Origin: QHXN01 sp032162705
Lineage (GTDB): Bacteria > Acidobacteriota > Blastocatellia > Pyrinomonadales > Pyrinomonadaceae
NCBI GenBank assembly: GCA_032162705.1
Contig: JAVRON010000131.1
Span: forward strand, 1-64,000
Length of the DNA stretch: 64,000 nt
Direction of reading: 5' to 3'
A model generated the notes under the pieces. That model did no database searches. It saw only the letters and a program-made list of their open reading frames with translations, and was not told the origin of the DNA. How positions within the stretch are numbered: the stretch's first letter is position 1; each line of letters begins with the position of its first letter. Below are positions 19,085 to 28,300 of the stretch, piece by piece. The translations under genes and the position numbers were made by a program.

Positions 19085-20289
19085 ACGGGCGCGCACGCTC
19101 TATGTGCTCAGACATTATGCTCGAATACCGACAAGGCACAGACGCGAGACGCGCACACGCGCAGGCTTCCGCCGAACGGCGGGACGAGTCAACGCGCGCG
19201 TCTGAAACCCCGTCCGTGTCTGAGACTCCGTTCGCGTCCGACACTCCGTCTGCGTCCGCGGCTGTGTCCGTGTCGGTGGTCGTGCCGTGCTTCAACGAGG
19301 AGCGTTTCATCGGCGAGGTTTTGGAGAATCTCGCGCGACAGGACGGCGGCGGTGGGCAGTTCGAGATCATCATCGTGGACGGCATGTCCACGGACGGAAC
19401 GCGCGCGCGGGTCGAGCAGTTCGTCGAGTCGCATCCGAGGACGGACGTGCGTCTGGTTGAGAACCCGGCGCGGCACATCCCCTCTGCGCTCAACCGCGGC
19501 ATCGAGGCGGCGCGCGGCCAGATCATCGCGCGCATGGACGCGCACGCAGTCCCGTCGGCGAACTACCTCCGCGACTGTCTCGAACAACTGCGCCGCGATG
19601 ATGTCGCGGTCGTCGGAATGCCTTGCCGCATCCGCCCCGGCGCGGACACGCTCGTCGCGCGCGCTAACGCTCTTGCCGTCTCGCACCCGTTCGGCATCGG
19701 AGACGCCAAGTACCGCACCGCTGCGGCGGCGGGCGGCGCGTCTTCAACAGCAGGCGGCGCGTCTTCGAGCCGGTTTGTCGATACGGTTCCTTTCGGCGTC
19801 TTTACTAAAGAACTCTGGCGACAGCTCGGCGGCTACAACGAAGACCTTCTGACAAACGAGGACTACGACTTCAACTACCGCGTGCGGCGGCGGGGCGGCG
19901 GCGTCCTGCTCGACATCACGGGCTACTGCACATACTTCGCGCGGCCAACCTTCGCGACGCTCACGCGGCAGTATTTTCGCTACGGACTCTGGAAGGCGCA
20001 GATGGTCAAGCTGCACCCGCGCTCGATACGTCTGCGCCAGTTGGTCGCGCCCGCGTTCGTCTGCGCGCTCGTCGTGACGGGCGCTCTCGGCTTGTGGCTC
20101 GCGCCCGCGCGCTGGCTGCTCGCACTGGTCATCATTGCATACGCCGCGCTGGCCTTCGCCTCGGCGCTACAACTCGCGCGACGCGAAGGCGAGTGGAAAC
20201 TTCTGCCGCTCGTCCCCATCAGCTTCCTTCTGATTCATCTGGCGTGGGGCAGCGGCTTTCTGCTGGGACTGCTGCGCGCGCCGCGCTAA
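19081..20289 (+). CDS. Glycosyltransferase family 2, ExoA-like
   Basis: The protein has 402 residues. The GT-A domain begins at VSVVVPCFNEERFIGEVL and has IIIVDGMSTDGT and the DxD-type ARMDAHAVPS, which are typical of succinoglycan ExoA-like GT2 enzymes; TNEDYDFNYRVRRRGG is the ED-Y/QRRW-like acceptor region. Two membrane segments at the C-terminus anchor it in the inner membrane. The first 55 residues are an unusual extension with an 18-bp x 4 in-frame repeat (19201-19272; SETPSV, SETPFA, SDTPSA, SAAVSV). It overlaps the upstream gene by 4 bp, so translation is probably coupled. Confidence 0.88.
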   Translation: MNGRARSMCSDIMLEYRQGTDARRAHAQASAERRDESTRASETPSVSETPFASDTPSASAAVSVSVVVPCFNEERFIGEVLENLARQDGGGGQFEIIIVDGMSTDGTRARVEQFVESHPRTDVRLVENPARHIPSALNRGIEAARGQIIARMDAHAVPSANYLRDCLEQLRRDDVAVVGMPCRIRPGADTLVARANALAVSHPFGIGDAKYRTAAAAGGASSTAGGASSSRFVDTVPFGVFTKELWRQLGGYNEDLLTNEDYDFNYRVRRRGGGVLLDITGYCTYFARPTFATLTRQYFRYGLWKAQMVKLHPRSIRLRQLVAPAFVCALVVTGALGLWLAPARWLLALVIIAYAALAFASALQLARREGEWKLLPLVPISFLLIHLAWGSGFLLGLLRAPR

Positions 20290-20323
20290 GTAAGGGACTG
20301 ACAGGTTAAGACGGAACTTACAC

Positions 20324-20395
20324 GCTAAGACGTAACCGAGTGAACTCAACGCAGAAGACGGCAAGACGTAACCAAATGGACTTGACGGAGAAGAC
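20324..20395. repeat. 36-bp tandem duplication containing the start of the next gene
   Basis: Two imperfect 36-bp copies (20324-20359, 20360-20395) share the core AAGACGTAACC. Each holds a possible start codon (GTG 20340, ATG 20376) followed by matching codons, so the N-terminus MNSTQKTA/MDLTEKTA is itself duplicated. Confidence 0.85.
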
Positions 20396-21392
20396 AGCAC
20401 AGGCCGGGACGGAGACGACGGGCGCAGCAGCGGCGGCAGTGCCCGCCGTGAGCGTCATCATGCCCGCTTACAAGAGCGCCGCTTACATCGCGGAGTCGCT
20501 CGACTCGGTCTTCGCGCAGACGTTTACAGACTTCGAGGTCATCGTCGTCAACGACGGCTCTCCTGACACAGAGGAGCTTGAGCGCGTGCTCGTGCCGTAC
20601 CGCACGCGCATCGTCTATCTGAAGCAGGAGAATCGCGGCGTGAGCGCGGCGCGCAACACGGCCATCCGCGCCGCACGTGCGCCGCTCGTCGCCATGCTCG
20701 ACCCCGACGACCTCTGGGAGCCTGACTACCTCGCCGTCCAGATCGAGGCCATGCGCGCAGACCCGACGCTCGATATGATCTACCCGAACGCGCTCATCTT
20801 TGGCGACGGGGCGCATGCGGGCAAGACCTATATGGAGGTCAACCCTTCGGACGGCGAAGTCACGTTCGAGCGTCTGCTCAGGCAGGAATGCGTCATCGTC
20901 ATCTACGTCATCGCGCGGCGCGACGCGATCATCGACGCGGGCTGGTTCGACGAGACTTTGAGTCGCTCGGAGGACTTCGACCTCTGGCTGCGCATACTTG
21001 GAAGGGGCGGGCGCATCGCGTATCACCGCCGCGTGCTCGCGCGCTACCGACGCCACGCGGGCAGCCTCTCTTCCGACCCCGTACTGATGGCGCACAACAT
21101 CGTGCGCGTCCTCGATAAGGCGGGACAGACTTTGGAACTCGACGAAGGGCAGCGCGAGCTGCTTGCTCATGCGCGTGCGCGCTTCCACGCGACGCTTCGC
21201 CTTGAGGAAGGCAAGCGAGCCTTTATGAGTGGCGACGCGCGCGGCGCGCTCGAAGCCCTGGGCGAGGCGAACCGCTTTTTCCGCAGCCGCAAGATCGCGC
21301 TCGCCATGCGGCTCTTGAAGCTTGCGCCCGGCCTGCTGCTGCGCGCCTATATCTTACGTGACCGCTTCGTCTTCCGAACGGGAGCGAGGTGA
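20376..21392 (+). CDS. Glycosyltransferase family 2
   Basis: The protein has 338 residues from ATG 20376 (350 if GTG 20340 is used). The GT-A domain has VSVIMPAYKSAAYIAESLDSVFAQ, VIVVNDGSPD, the RGVSAARNTAI motif and the DxD region MLDPDDLWEPDY. The C-terminal 100 residues are helical, with a weak TPR-like stretch (EEGKRAFMSGDARGALEALGEANRFF). It probably adds one sugar of the repeat unit. The two starts lie in successive copies of a 36-bp duplication, so which is used cannot be decided from sequence; the ATG copy is preferred because the gene frame continues directly into VSVIMPAY. Confidence 0.87.
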   Translation: MDLTEKTAQAGTETTGAAAAAVPAVSVIMPAYKSAAYIAESLDSVFAQTFTDFEVIVVNDGSPDTEELERVLVPYRTRIVYLKQENRGVSAARNTAIRAARAPLVAMLDPDDLWEPDYLAVQIEAMRADPTLDMIYPNALIFGDGAHAGKTYMEVNPSDGEVTFERLLRQECVIVIYVIARRDAIIDAGWFDETLSRSEDFDLWLRILGRGGRIAYHRRVLARYRRHAGSLSSDPVLMAHNIVRVLDKAGQTLELDEGQRELLAHARARFHATLRLEEGKRAFMSGDARGALEALGEANRFFRSRKIALAMRLLKLAPGLLLRAYILRDRFVFRTGAR

Positions 21393-21493
21393 GAGAGCTT
21401 GTTTGAAGACGCCCCGCCGCGACGGGGCCCACCGCTGACGCTGCGACGCGAAGCTTTGCTTTCACGCGCGCCGCCTGACAAGGGAGTTGAGGG

Positions 21494-22429
21494 ATGGAGC
21501 TAGACGTACTCATCGGCACCTACAACCGCTGCGAACTGCTGCCGCGGGCGCTCGCCAGTCTGCTCGAAGCAGAAGTGCCTGAGGGGTTGAGCGTGCGGGT
21601 CATCGTCATTGACAACAACTCGAAGGACAAGACGCGCGAGGTCGTCGAGTCCTGGCGAGAGAAGTTCGGCGGTCGCTTGAGCTATGTCTTCGAGGCGAAG
21701 CAGGGGAAGGGCAACGCACTCAACGCCGGCATCGCCGCCGCCACGGGCGACCTCATCGGCATGATCGATGATGATGAGGAGATCGAGGCGCGCTGGTACA
21801 AGACCATCCAGGCGGCGTTTCAAGACCCGCAACTCGACTTCATCGGCGGGCCCTGTCTGCCGCGTTGGGGTGCGCCGCAGCCCCCGTGGCTGCCGAAAGC
21901 CTACCCCGGCGTCATCGGCTGGATAGACGGCGGCGGGAAGGTTCTGACCTACGGTCTCGACTACGAGGGTATTCTCATGGGCGGTAACGCCGTGCTCCGG
22001 CGCAGCGTCTTCGAGCGGGTGGGCGTCTACGCTTCGGGGCTTGGCCCCAACGGCAAGCACATCATGCTGGGCGACGATCAGGACATGTTCGACCGTTTGA
22101 TGGAGGCCAACGTGCGCGGTCAATACCGCCCCGACCTCGTCATCCTCCACTACGTCCCGCCCGAGCGGCTGACCAAGCGCTACTTCCGCCGCTGGTGCTT
22201 CTGGAACGGCGTCTCGCTCGGAGTCATAGACCGCCAGCGTCCCGCGCCCGTCAAGTATCTCGCGGGCGTGCCGCGCTGGTTCTATGGGAAGGCAGCGCGC
22301 TCGGTTCTGGGGATGGGCCGGGATACGCTCAGCCGCGACAAAGACCCCGAACAGTTCTTTACGCGCGAGCTGAGCGTGTGGGCTTTGGCGGGCTTCTTCT
22401 ACGGGAAACATTTCTACAAGCTGTCCTGA
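21494..22429 (+). CDS. Glycosyltransferase family 2
   Basis: The protein has 311 residues. The N-terminus MELDVLIGTYNRCELLPRAL, then VIVIDNNSKDKT, AKQGKGNALNAGI and the DxD-like GMIDDDEEIE define a GT-A fold. The acceptor region contains IMLGDDQDMFDRLMEANVRG. The C-terminal part is basic and may lie on the membrane. A Shine-Dalgarno-like AAGGGAGTTGAGGG precedes the ATG. It is the third consecutive GT2 in the row and sits directly before the flippase gene, consistent with assembly of a lipid-linked repeat unit. Confidence 0.88.
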   Translation: MELDVLIGTYNRCELLPRALASLLEAEVPEGLSVRVIVIDNNSKDKTREVVESWREKFGGRLSYVFEAKQGKGNALNAGIAAATGDLIGMIDDDEEIEARWYKTIQAAFQDPQLDFIGGPCLPRWGAPQPPWLPKAYPGVIGWIDGGGKVLTYGLDYEGILMGGNAVLRRSVFERVGVYASGLGPNGKHIMLGDDQDMFDRLMEANVRGQYRPDLVILHYVPPERLTKRYFRRWCFWNGVSLGVIDRQRPAPVKYLAGVPRWFYGKAARSVLGMGRDTLSRDKDPEQFFTRELSVWALAGFFYGKHFYKLS

Positions 22430-22480
22430 GAGAGTCGGCTCGGCGGGATGGGAAGTTGACGAGGGGGAAGGTTTAGAAGG

Positions 22481-24028
22481 ATGAAGGGCGTGGAGAACAA
22501 AGGTACTTCGCTGACGGCGGGCGCGTTCCTGATCGTGTTCGCGAAGACGTTGGCGTTCGCCTTCAGCTTTGCGCTGCCGCTGCTACTCGTGCGCCGCTTG
22601 AGCCAGCACGACCTCGGGCTTTACAAGCAGGCGTTTCTCGTCGTCGGCACGGCGACCGCCATCTTCTCTCTGAACTTCAACACCAGCGCCTACTACTTTC
22701 TGCCGCGCGAGCGCGAGCGACAGCCCGCCATCATCATCAACATACTGCTCTTCAACTTCGTGATGGGCGGACTCGCGCTGGCCGTGCTGCTCTTCTTTCC
22801 CGGCCTCATCGAACGCATCTTCAACAGCCCCGATCTCGTCCCTTATGCGCCGCTGATCGGGCTGGTCATCCTGCTCTGGATTTTCTCGCTCTTCCTTGAG
22901 ATCGTCGCCATCGCGCATCAGGAGCTGCGCGCCGCGACCATCTTCATCATCATCGCGCAGTTCACCAAGACGGCGCTGATGCTGGCGGCGGCGCTCTGGT
23001 TCTCGTCCGTTCGCTCGCTCATCTACGCGGCGGGCGTGCAGGGGCTTTTGCAGACGGTCGTGCTGCTGCTCTACCTGCGCTCGCGCTTTCCACGCTTCTG
23101 GCGCAGCTTCGAGTGGCCGGTGATGCGCGCCCAACTCGCCTACGCTCTGCCGCTCGGCTTCTACGGCCTGCTCTGGGTGTTTCAGACAGACCTGCACAAC
23201 TACTTCGTCTCGCACCAGTTCGGCGCGGCGGCGTTTGCGCTCTACTCGATGGGCTGCTTCGATTTGCCGCTGATAGGCATCCTCGGCGAGTCGGTCGGCG
23301 CGGTGATGATTCCGCGCGTGAGCCTCTTGCAGAAAGAGGGTCATGCGCGCGAGATACTTCTGGTGACGACCCGCGCGATGCGAAAGCTGGCCGTCGCGTA
23401 CTTTCCCATCTACGCGTTTCTGATGGTGGTCGGGCGCGAGTTCATCACGCTTCTGTTCACGGCGCAGTACGTCGGAAGCTGGCCCATCTTCGCCGTCAAC
23501 ATCACGCTCATTCCTTTCAACGTTCTGACGCTCGACCCCTTGACGCGCGCCTTCAGCAAGTATCGTTTCTATCTTCTGCGCGTGCGCGCCGTGATGCTCG
23601 TCTTGCAGACGGCGGCGCTGTGGTTTGTGATAAATCGCTTCGGGCTGGTCGGGGCGATTGCGGTGGTCGTGGCCGGGACTCTCGCGGAGCGTGCCGTGCT
23701 CGTGCTGAAGTTCGGGCGCGTGCTCGGTGTCGGGTGGAGCGACCTAAGGCTTTTGAAGGATGTGGGGAAGGTAGCTCTGGCGACGCTCGCGGCGACCGCC
23801 GCCGCTCTCGTCGTCCGCTCGCTCGCAACAGGCTTGAAGCCGTTCTTCGTCATCCTCTATTGCGGCATCGCCTTCTCGCTCGTCTATCTCGCCGCGCTCC
23901 TCCTCTTCCGCGTGCCGGAGGACGAAGAGCGCGGCGCGGCGCAACGGTTGATGACGAACCTCTGGGCGCGCGTGCCGCGTCGCCGCAGGGTTGGCGAGAC
24001 ACTTACCGGAGTGATGAGTGATGAGTGA
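22481..24028 (+). CDS. Wzx-type polysaccharide flippase
   Basis: The protein has 515 residues with about 12-14 predicted membrane segments along its full length. It belongs to the MOP superfamily polysaccharide transport branch; LTAGAFLIVFAKTLAFAFSF and LVRRLSQHDLGLYKQAFLVVGT near the N-terminus are typical. It would flip the lipid-linked repeat unit across the inner membrane for polymerisation by the Wzy-type proteins. It is the only flippase in the window. Its last residues (VMSDE) are encoded by GTGATGA-type heptamers, which also provide the stop codon. Confidence 0.9.
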   Translation: MKGVENKGTSLTAGAFLIVFAKTLAFAFSFALPLLLVRRLSQHDLGLYKQAFLVVGTATAIFSLNFNTSAYYFLPRERERQPAIIINILLFNFVMGGLALAVLLFFPGLIERIFNSPDLVPYAPLIGLVILLWIFSLFLEIVAIAHQELRAATIFIIIAQFTKTALMLAAALWFSSVRSLIYAAGVQGLLQTVVLLLYLRSRFPRFWRSFEWPVMRAQLAYALPLGFYGLLWVFQTDLHNYFVSHQFGAAAFALYSMGCFDLPLIGILGESVGAVMIPRVSLLQKEGHAREILLVTTRAMRKLAVAYFPIYAFLMVVGREFITLLFTAQYVGSWPIFAVNITLIPFNVLTLDPLTRAFSKYRFYLLRVRAVMLVLQTAALWFVINRFGLVGAIAVVVAGTLAERAVLVLKFGRVLGVGWSDLRLLKDVGKVALATLAATAAALVVRSLATGLKPFFVILYCGIAFSLVYLAALLLFRVPEDEERGAAQRLMTNLWARVPRRRRVGETLTGVMSDE

Positions 24029-24081
24029 TAAGTGATAAGAAAAGACGGCGGCGGCTCTTTCTTATCACTTATCACTCATCA
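24011..24081. repeat. Heptamer inverted repeat (GTGATRA / CTTATCA)
   Basis: The left arm is GTGATGA twice and GTGATAA twice (24011-24038), running through the flippase stop codon. The right arm is CTTATCA twice and CTCATCA (24061-24081). The arms flank a 22-bp loop. The next gene starts 15 bp downstream. Confidence 0.92.
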
Positions 24082-24095
24082 CCTCTTTAGGAACT

Positions 24096-25502
24096 ATGAG
24101 AGAGGGGCAGGACATTAAGGGCAGGGCGCGCGAGTGGGTTTCGCGGCGGGCGCTGCTGCCTCTCGGGCGGGCGCAGCGTTGGGCGCGTCCCGCGACACGG
24201 CCCGCGCTGCGCGCCTTCTATGAAGGCATACGCTTTCGACGTGCGTCCGAGTCGTGGAGCGAAGACAAGAAGCGCGCGTGGGTGCTCGCGTGTCTGCGCG
24301 AGTCCGTGCGCCGCGCGGCGCTTGAGACCGTTTACTATCGCGAGCTGTTCGAGCGCGTAGGGTTCGACCCGCGTGCCGACTTCGGCTTTGAGGACTTCGC
24401 GCGTCTGCCCACGTTAGAGCGCGAAGACGTGAGCGCGGCGGGCCGGTCACTCGTCTCCCGATGCGTCGAGCCGGGGCAGTTGCGCAAGGACGCGACCGGC
24501 GGCTCAACGGGGATGCCGACCGAAGTATGGCTCGGGCCCGAGGAGCGCGGCTGGCGTGAGAGCGGGCTTGAATACATGCTCGCACGCGCGGGCGTGCCCG
24601 CAGGCAGCGCGACCGGATTCTTCTGGGGTCATCATCTAGACCCGGTGGCGCGCTCCGGTTGGCGCGAGCGTTTCCACGACCTTGAGTCCAACTCGCGCTG
24701 GTTCGACTGCTTCCGTCTCTCGTCCGATGTCTTCGACGCTTATCACCGGGAGTTCGAGGCGTGGCGACCCACGTGCATCATCGCTTACGCCAGCGCCCTC
24801 GGCCTCTTCGCCGAATACCTGCGCGAGCGCGGCGTGCGTCCGGGTTATCCAACGGGCTGCTTCGTGACGGGCGCTGAGAAGCTTCTGCCGCGCTTCCGCG
24901 AGGCGATTGAAGAGGTCTTCGGTCGCCCCGTGCATGAGCGCTACGGCGGGCGCGACGTGGGGGTTCTGGGCTTTCAGTTCGAGCCACGGCGCACGCTCGA
25001 TTACGAAGTGGACTGGTCTTTAGCGCTCGTCGAGCCTGAGACCGAAGACAACGATTCGAGCATCCTCGTCACCAAGCTGCACGGCGATGGGATGCCCATG
25101 CTGCGCTATCGTGTCGGCGACGTGGGGCGCTTCCCCTACGGGAGTCGGCCCGGTCATCCTGCCTTCGTGCTGCAAGAGGTTCTGGGTCGCGAGTCCGCCC
25201 GGCTCTGGCTCCCCGACGGGCGTTGGGTCGAGGGACTGCAACTGCCGCACATGCTGAAGGACTATCCCGTCCGCGAGTTCATGTTCATACAGCGCCCGGA
25301 CTACACGGTCGAACTCCGCGTCGTGCCAAAGAGCGGCTTCGCCGACGACGCGCGGCGCGGCATCAGCGCGGCGGTCGCGGCCAACCTGCCGGGGCTGGAG
25401 CTTGAGATCGTGCTCGTCGATTCCATCCCGCGCACGCGTGCGAACAAATGGCGTCCCGTCGTCAGCGAAGTCACACCGCCGAAAGGGGGTGCGTCGAGAT
25501 GA
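24096..25502 (+). CDS. CapK/phenylacetate-CoA ligase-like adenylating enzyme
   Basis: The protein has 468 residues and belongs to the AMP-binding family. The substrate-binding and phosphate motif DATGGSTGMPTEVW and the YGGRDVG and RYRVGDVGRF regions match CapK-type proteins of capsule and EPS loci, which resemble phenylacetate-CoA ligase. The activated acid is not known; in such loci these proteins are thought to activate a non-carbohydrate substituent or an acidic sugar. The stop overlaps the start of the DUF362 gene in an ATGA arrangement, so the two products are probably made in equal amounts and act together. Confidence 0.82.
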   Translation: MREGQDIKGRAREWVSRRALLPLGRAQRWARPATRPALRAFYEGIRFRRASESWSEDKKRAWVLACLRESVRRAALETVYYRELFERVGFDPRADFGFEDFARLPTLEREDVSAAGRSLVSRCVEPGQLRKDATGGSTGMPTEVWLGPEERGWRESGLEYMLARAGVPAGSATGFFWGHHLDPVARSGWRERFHDLESNSRWFDCFRLSSDVFDAYHREFEAWRPTCIIAYASALGLFAEYLRERGVRPGYPTGCFVTGAEKLLPRFREAIEEVFGRPVHERYGGRDVGVLGFQFEPRRTLDYEVDWSLALVEPETEDNDSSILVTKLHGDGMPMLRYRVGDVGRFPYGSRPGHPAFVLQEVLGRESARLWLPDGRWVEGLQLPHMLKDYPVREFMFIQRPDYTVELRVVPKSGFADDARRGISAAVAANLPGLELEIVLVDSIPRTRANKWRPVVSEVTPPKGGASR

Positions 25503-26977
25503 ATGCAAAGCCGTTTGACCCGCGCGTCGCGGCGGCGCTCGCCGCTCGATACGACGACGAAGATGTGCGAGACAATCACGACGAAGATGTGCGAGGTGAT
25601 AACGCGAACGGCGGCGGTCTCATCGCACGCGCACTCGAACGCGCGGCGGGTGCGCTCGGCTGGCTCGACGCGGAGCGGGGCGCGCTCGGCGGCGTCGTGA
25701 TGCGAGGAGCGCGCGTGCTCGTCAAGCCCAATTTTGTCCTGCACGAGAATCAAGGCCCCTGGGGCGTCGAGCCTCTGTTGACTCATGGCTCGCTCGTGCG
25801 CGCGGTCGTCTCGGCGGCGCTCAGTGCGGGGGCGAGTGAAGTTTTAGTCGGCGACGCGCCGGTGCAGGGCTGCGACTTCCCGGCGCTGCTTCGGGCGACG
25901 AAGCTCAACGCTTGGGCCCACGAACTCGCCACGCGCGAGCCTCGCTTCCGTGGAGTGCTCGACTTTCGCCGTACCATCAGCACGTTCGACGGAGGCGTCC
26001 GACGCGCGACGGAAGGCTTGCAGCCGGAAGACCGCTTCGCCCTCTTCGACCTCGGCGGCGAGAGTCTGCTTGAGCCTGTGACGGACGAGCGCGAATCTTT
26101 CCGCGTTACATGCTACGACCCGCGCATGCTCGCACGCACGCACACGAAGGGCCGCCATCAGTATCTAGTCGCAAAGGATGTGCTCGAAGCCGACGTGGTC
26201 ATCAACCTGCCGAAGCTGAAGACGCACATGAAGGCGGGCGTGACCTGCGCGCTCAAGAATCTGATCGGCATCAACGGCAACAAGGAGTATCTGCCGCACC
26301 ATCGCCTCGGCGGCTCCGCGCGCGGCGGCGACTGCTATCCCGGCGAGAGCCGTATCAAGCGCGCGCTCGAATTCGTCTTCGACAAACAGAACATGACGGA
26401 GTCGCCAACAGCGGGCCGCGCTTGGGCCACTGCGGCCACGCAACTCTATCGCATCCTGCATCGCACGGGCGGCGACCGTCTCGGCATCGAAGGCTCGTGG
26501 TCGGGCAACGACACGATCTGGCGCACATGCCTCGACCTCAACCGCATACTTCTTTACGGGCGCGCGGACGCAAGCTTGAGCGACGAGCCGCAGCGGCGCG
26601 TCATCCACATCGTCGATGCGGTCGTGGCCGGGCAGGGCAACGGGCCGCTCGCGCCGCAGCCGCTTGCGCTCGGTCTTCTGCTCGCGGGCGAGAACGCGGC
26701 GGCTGTTGACTACGCCGGTGCTCTGCTGCTCGGTTACGAGCCGGAGCGCATCAGCGTCGTCCGTCACGCGCTCGAAGATTTCCGCTGGCCGCTCGCGGGC
26801 TTTGCCGCGGGAGAGATTTCTCTCATAGGCGAACTCGGCGAGGGCGCTGCCGACACACTGCTTCGCGCGCGAGAAGTGCCCCCGGTCGTGTACCCTTTGG
26901 GATGGAGAGACGCGGCGGTGCGCGCCGTGGCCGAGAGCGCAAGCTCCGCCGACGCGACGCACGCGCTGACCGAGTAG
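25499..26977 (+). CDS. DUF362 domain protein
   Basis: The protein has 492 residues from ATG 25499, chosen because AAAGGGGG lies 10 bp upstream and the start overlaps the previous stop. It has the DUF362 signatures ARVLVKPNFV and VVINLPKLKTHMKAGVTCALKNLIGI. Some DUF362 proteins carry a C-terminal 4Fe-4S ferredoxin domain; none is seen here. The biochemical role of DUF362 is not established. A 24-bp in-frame duplication (25553-25600, DEDVRDNH/DEDVRGDN) lies in the N-terminal linker. Coupling to a CapK-like ligase points to a shared step in glycan modification. Confidence 0.85.
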   Translation: MNAKPFDPRVAAALAARYDDEDVRDNHDEDVRGDNANGGGLIARALERAAGALGWLDAERGALGGVVMRGARVLVKPNFVLHENQGPWGVEPLLTHGSLVRAVVSAALSAGASEVLVGDAPVQGCDFPALLRATKLNAWAHELATREPRFRGVLDFRRTISTFDGGVRRATEGLQPEDRFALFDLGGESLLEPVTDERESFRVTCYDPRMLARTHTKGRHQYLVAKDVLEADVVINLPKLKTHMKAGVTCALKNLIGINGNKEYLPHHRLGGSARGGDCYPGESRIKRALEFVFDKQNMTESPTAGRAWATAATQLYRILHRTGGDRLGIEGSWSGNDTIWRTCLDLNRILLYGRADASLSDEPQRRVIHIVDAVVAGQGNGPLAPQPLALGLLLAGENAAAVDYAGALLLGYEPERISVVRHALEDFRWPLAGFAAGEISLIGELGEGAADTLLRAREVPPVVYPLGWRDAAVRAVAESASSADATHALTE

Positions 26978-27014
26978 GCTGTGAAAGAGGCGGGCCCGCG
27001 ACTCGCCCGTCGAT

Positions 27015-27068
27015 GTTGGTTTCTGTGTCTTAGTTGATTTCAGTGTCTTAGCTGATTTTTGTGTCTTA
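27015..27068. repeat. 18-bp x 3 minisatellite ending at a start codon
   Basis: Three direct copies of an 18-bp unit (27015, 27033, 27051) share GTGTCTTA or a variant at their ends. The A of the ATG at 27068 is the last base of copy 3; the first two copies read TTAG at the same place. Confidence 0.9.
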
Positions 27069-28297
27069 TGAAGCCGAACGTTCTACTAATGGCCGGGAGC
27101 TTTCATCAGGGCGGCAGCGAGCGGCAGGCCGTGCAGGTGACGCGTCTGCTCTGCGAGAGCGGACGTTACAACGTGCATCTCGTCTGCCTCGACCCCGGAG
27201 GCCCGCTGCGTGCGGAGGCAGAGGCGCTCGGCCTTGAGATTCCGAGCTTCCCTCTGACGAGCTTCTACGATTGGAACATGGCCGTGCAGTTGCGCCGCTT
27301 CGTGCGCTACCTGCGCGAGCAACGCATCGAGGTCGTGCAGGCTTTCGACTTTTACACAAACATCTTCGGCATGACGGGCGGGGCGCTGGCGCGCGTGCCC
27401 GTCCGCATCGCCGCGCGGCGCGAGACCGAAGGTCTGCGAACGGCGGCGCAGAAGTTCATCGAGCGGCGTGCCTTCCAACTCGCTCACGTCGTCGCCGCCA
27501 ACTCCGACGCCGTCGGACGCGAGTTGGTCGGCGACGGCGTGCCCGCACGCAAGATCGTGACCGTCTACAACGGCATGGACACGAGCCGCATAGGGCCCCG
27601 GCCAGACCTCGACCGTGAAGAAACGCTCGCCTCTCTGGGTCTGCCGCACGATGGAGCGCGACGCTTCGTCACCGTCGTCGCCAACATGCGTCATCCTGCT
27701 AAAGATCAGGCAACATTTCTGCGCGCCGCGCGCCGCGTGCGCCAGTCCGTGCCCGAGGCGGCTTTCGTGCTCGCGGGCGAGGGCGGGCTGGTCGAGAGCT
27801 ATCGTGCGCTCGCTGCGGAATTGGGTCTGGCCGACGCGGTCTTCTTCACGGGGCGTTGTGCGCGCGTGGCGGAGTTGCTGGCCGTCTCAAGCGTGTGCGT
27901 GCTCAGCTCGCGCGGCGTCGAGGGCTTCTCTAATTCGATTGCCGAGTACATGGCCGCCGCGCGCCCCGTTGTGGCGACCGACATCGGCGGGGCCGCCGAG
28001 GCTGTCCTCGAAGGCGAGACGGGCTTCGTCGTCCGTCCCGGCGATGACGAGACGATGGCCGCGCGTATCATCGAGTTGTTAAAGGACACAGCGCGGGCGC
28101 GCGAGATGGGCGAGCGCGGACGGCGCGTGGTCATGGAGAAGTTTTCCTGCGAGGCGCAGTTGGCGCGCGTCGAGTCTTTATACGAGCGGCTGCTCGGCGC
28201 GAGAGCCGGACACGTCGAAGCGCCGCCGGTCGGAGTCGCGACGCAAAGTGCTGTGGGAGCCGCGGCGCAAAGTGCCGCGCGCGGCCCGGACAAATAG
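27068..28297 (+). CDS. Glycosyltransferase family 4
   Basis: The protein has 409 residues and a GT-B fold. The N-terminal domain has NVLLMAGSFHQGGSERQAVQVTRLL; the donor domain has VVANMRHPAKDQATFLRAAR and SSRGVEGFSNSIAEYMAAARPVVATDIGG, the E-x7-E region. This is the Stp2-like or general GT4 pattern found in exosortase-linked EPS loci. The C-terminal 30 residues are Ala/Gln/Ser-rich and weakly repetitive. The start codon sits at the end of an 18-bp minisatellite. The donor sugar cannot be named. Confidence 0.9.
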   Translation: MKPNVLLMAGSFHQGGSERQAVQVTRLLCESGRYNVHLVCLDPGGPLRAEAEALGLEIPSFPLTSFYDWNMAVQLRRFVRYLREQRIEVVQAFDFYTNIFGMTGGALARVPVRIAARRETEGLRTAAQKFIERRAFQLAHVVAANSDAVGRELVGDGVPARKIVTVYNGMDTSRIGPRPDLDREETLASLGLPHDGARRFVTVVANMRHPAKDQATFLRAARRVRQSVPEAAFVLAGEGGLVESYRALAAELGLADAVFFTGRCARVAELLAVSSVCVLSSRGVEGFSNSIAEYMAAARPVVATDIGGAAEAVLEGETGFVVRPGDDETMAARIIELLKDTARAREMGERGRRVVMEKFSCEAQLARVESLYERLLGARAGHVEAPPVGVATQSAVGAAAQSAARGPDK

Positions 28298-28300
28298 TTT

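Noticed and set aside
24011..24081. Heptamer repeats considered as a CRISPR array
   Set aside because: Units are 7 bp with no spacers, arranged as inverted arms; there are no cas genes.
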